This document shows positions 12,824 through 14,832 of a stretch of DNA of 14,832 nucleotides, piece by piece. This DNA comes from DATGHS01 sp035307785 (GTDB taxonomy: Bacteria > Planctomycetota > Planctomycetia > Gemmatales > Gemmataceae), in the NCBI GenBank assembly GCA_035307785.1, contig DATGHS010000375.1:1-14832 (forward strand), read 5' to 3'. The notes beneath the pieces are model-generated. The model worked only from the letters and a program-made list of their open reading frames with translations, was not told where the DNA came from and did not search any database. The position numbers and the translations under genes are program-made. Every line of letters starts with the position of its first letter. Within the stretch, counting starts at the first letter, position 1.

Positions 12824-14832
12824 CTACGGCTCGCTGTTCTCCTTCGCCTTTTCCGCCCGATCCAGCTCGGCCGCAGCAATCGCATATTCGATAGTGCTAG
12901 CTTTGCCCAATTCCTTGACTGTCCGAAAGTGCTCCAAGGCGTCATCCCGACGTCCGTTCAATAGGTCGTGCAGGCCAATGTAGCAATGCGCTTCCGACCG
13001 CTTCGCGTCGTCAATAGCGAGCGCCAATAAGCGCTCTTCAGCAGAATCATCCCGCAAGAACTGCACGACCGCTTGCAGCCAGCCATTGCCCTTATCTTGG
13101 CCTGCCGCTTCGAGGAACCGCGCGGCCGTTTCGGCTTCGTCGGCCTGACAGGCGGCGAAGTAGCCGAGGATGGCGGGACGTGCTTGGTTCCCATTCGCCT
13201 TTGGAGCACGAAACGCAGCTGGAACGACCTCCATACCTTGCGCTTGCGGCATCCGTGCCAAGTTGGCAGGGAAATCGAGACATTCTCCGGCGCCAGTTGA
13301 GGCAACGCGGATTGCTTCATCGCTTATCTTTTTTGCCAGCGGGGCATCGTCCACGTGGCTTGCGCCGGCGGCATCCGCCGCCCGCATACGGAGGGCTTGG
13401 ACGAAATCGTCGATAGCGTGGTCAAACTTCTGCTTGGAATACCAGGCCAGCCCGCGACAATAGAAAGCGAATTGATTCTTCGGATCGATGCGCATGGCTT
13501 GTGTGCAGTCGTCGATGGCTTTGCCGAATTCACCCTTATCAATCCAAACAAGGGAACGGTGGCAATAGGCGGCAGTGCCCTTAGGATCGAGGCGAATGGC
13601 TTCATTCAAGTCGCGGATAGCCTTTTCGTACTCCTTCTTTCGGTACCAGATGAAGCCTCGATTACAGAGCGCCAAACCATATTGGGGATTGAGCCGGATA
13701 GCCTGGTTGAAGTCGGGCATGGCCTTGGCGAACTCGTGTTTATCATACCAGAAAGTCCCACGATTGAAGTAAGCACAGGCGTCCGTTGGATCCAGTCGAA
13801 TGGCCTCGTTAAAGTCGGCGATGGCCTTGCCGTCTTTTCCCTTCGCCTCCCAGGCCGACCCGCGATTTCTGAGTGCGCAAGCGTTGCCCGGGTCCAGGCG
13901 CAGGGCTTGGTTATAATCCTCGATTGCACTGTCGAACTGCTTGTTCTCATACCGAATTCCGCCTCGATAAATAAAGGCGTTGACGTTATTGGGGTCCAGT
14001 CGGATCGATTGGTCGAAGTCTTCATAAGCCTTTGTTCTTTCATTCTTGCCGAACCATGCGACGCCACGCTGGTAGTAAGCGTTGGCATCTTTCGGGTCGA
14101 GACGAATAGCCTCGCCAAAGTCGCCCATCGCCTTGCCATCTTCTCCCTTCGCCTTCCAAATTGCACCACGGTTCCCCAAAGCGCAAGTGCTGCGAGGGTC
14201 TAGGCGGAGTGCTTGATTGCAATCCTCGAGTGCACTGTCATACTGCTTCTTATCAAAGCGTATTCCGGCTCGATAAATGAAAGCGTTAATATTATTTGGG
14301 TCGAGATGAATCGCTTGATCCAAGTCGTGGCATGCTTTGGTTTTGTCGTTTTTGCTGAGCCACGCGAGGCCACGCTGGTAGTAGGCGTCGGCAAATTTCG
14401 GGTCGAGGCGGATAACGTCGCTAAAGTCCTGTATTGCTTTGTCGTATTCCTTTTTGCCAAGCCAGGCGTGGGCGCGGTAGGTAAACGCAATCGCGTCGTC
14501 GGGATCAAGGTTAATAACCTGGTCCAAATCGTCAATTGCCTTATCGAAATCTCCTTTTGCGAACGAAACCGCGCCTCGAACACGAAAGGCCATGATGTTC
14601 GCTGGATCCAGATGTAGTGCCGCCTCCGCGTCATTCAGCGCGTTATCCAGGTTCCTCAGGGCCAGCCAGGCTGCGGCTCGGCCGGCGAATCCCGTCGCGT
14701 CGTCGGGGTCGAGGCGAATGCCTTCATCGAAATCCTTGAGCGCTTCCAAGTATTGTCCCACCGAATTCCATGCTTCACCACGGCGATTGAAGGCATCGGC
14801 ATTCTTGGGGTCAAGGCGAATCACTTCGCTGA
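12824..14832 (-). CDS. TPR-repeat protein with about 14 tandem 34-residue repeats, 5'-truncated
   Basis: The frame is open through the right edge (it reads SEV then IRLDPKNADAF), so the N-terminus lies outside the window; the GTG at 14824 is internal to a repeat. At least 669 residues are visible. Fourteen regular 34-residue TPRs run from the edge to about residue 477 (counted from 14824). Each has a form close to IRLDP-x-x-A-x-A-[YF]-x-x-RG-x-x-W and ends in x-K-A-I-x-D-[FL]-x-x-A. Repeats 5-7 and 8-10 are near copies of one another as a three-repeat block. The remaining 190 residues are not regular TPR but end in a TPR-like pair, EAHCYIGLHDLLNGRRDDAL and EHFRTVKELGKASTIEYAIA. Such proteins are scaffolds; partner and location are unknown because the N-terminus is missing. 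The stop codon lies 9 bp from that of the convergent nucleotidyltransferase gene, with no obvious terminator between them. Confidence 0.93.
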   Translation of the reverse strand, partial: SEVIRLDPKNADAFNRRGEAWNSVGQYLEALKDFDEGIRLDPDDATGFAGRAAAWLALRNLDNALNDAEAALHLDPANIMAFRVRGAVSFAKGDFDKAIDDLDQVINLDPDDAIAFTYRAHAWLGKKEYDKAIQDFSDVIRLDPKFADAYYQRGLAWLSKNDKTKACHDLDQAIHLDPNNINAFIYRAGIRFDKKQYDSALEDCNQALRLDPRSTCALGNRGAIWKAKGEDGKAMGDFGEAIRLDPKDANAYYQRGVAWFGKNERTKAYEDFDQSIRLDPNNVNAFIYRGGIRYENKQFDSAIEDYNQALRLDPGNACALRNRGSAWEAKGKDGKAIADFNEAIRLDPTDACAYFNRGTFWYDKHEFAKAMPDFNQAIRLNPQYGLALCNRGFIWYRKKEYEKAIRDLNEAIRLDPKGTAAYCHRSLVWIDKGEFGKAIDDCTQAMRIDPKNQFAFYCRGLAWYSKQKFDHAIDDFVQALRMRAADAAGASHVDDAPLAKKISDEAIRVASTGAGECLDFPANLARMPQAQGMEVVPAAFRAPKANGNQARPAILGYFAACQADEAETAARFLEAAGQDKGNGWLQAVVQFLRDDSAEERLLALAIDDAKRSEAHCYIGLHDLLNGRRDDALEHFRTVKELGKASTIEYAIAAAELDRAEKAKENSEP

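Noticed and set aside
13355..14203. Plus-strand open frame with regular repeats
   Set aside because: The periodicity is the antisense image of the 102-bp TPR units.

Overview
This 14.8-kb window most likely comes from a planctomycete, probably of the Pirellulales type. The evidence is the sulfatase and formylglycine-generating-enzyme pair, a Uma2-family protein, a long 34-residue TPR protein, an RNase E/G with a very long disordered insertion, the tRNA-Glu sequence, and high GC with many structured intergenic repeats. The taxonomic call is inference from gene content, since the window holds no rRNA.

Layout. (1) 1-2650, plus strand: the 3' part of a sulfatase-modifying factor (FGE) gene, then a membrane-anchored sulfatase with a CTAGR modification motif. 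They are 55 bp apart, with an 18-bp perfect palindrome between them. (2) 2651-2750: a strong hairpin between convergent genes. (3) 2751-11611, minus strand: a long co-directional run read from right to left. Its order is hpf (ribosome hibernation), a PtsN-like EIIA, ptsH (HPr), a Uma2-family protein, ptsI (EI), a DUF2344 protein, RNase E/G, a class I methyltransferase and a DHFR/RibD-C-fold reductase. Several steps are tightly coupled, but three gaps hold structured repeats: two heptanucleotide arrays with inverted arms and one cloverleaf-like palindrome. (4) 11612-11821: a divergent control region with credible promoters for hpf (leftward) and tRNA-Glu (rightward), sharing a 10-bp inverted repeat. 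(5) 11822-12814, plus strand: tRNA-Glu(CUC), then, 10 bp later, a small planctomycete-type protein gene that overlaps an AbiEii-like nucleotidyltransferase gene in another frame. (6) 12824-14832, minus strand: the 3' part of a gene for a protein with about 14 tandem TPRs, truncated at the right edge.

How the genes work together. FGE would convert the sulfatase cysteine to formylglycine, forming a two-gene sulfate-ester catabolism unit. HPr, EI and EIIA form a phosphorelay without any sugar permease in view. Together with hpf this looks like a regulatory, nitrogen-type PTS rather than a transport system. RNase E/G and DUF2344 form a second translationally coupled unit downstream. The most unusual points are the Uma2 gene lodged between ptsH and ptsI, the roughly 365-residue insertion inside the S1 domain of RNase E, the two heptamer arrays of similar architecture, and the out-of-frame overlap after the tRNA. 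No stretch longer than about 210 bp lacks a gene.
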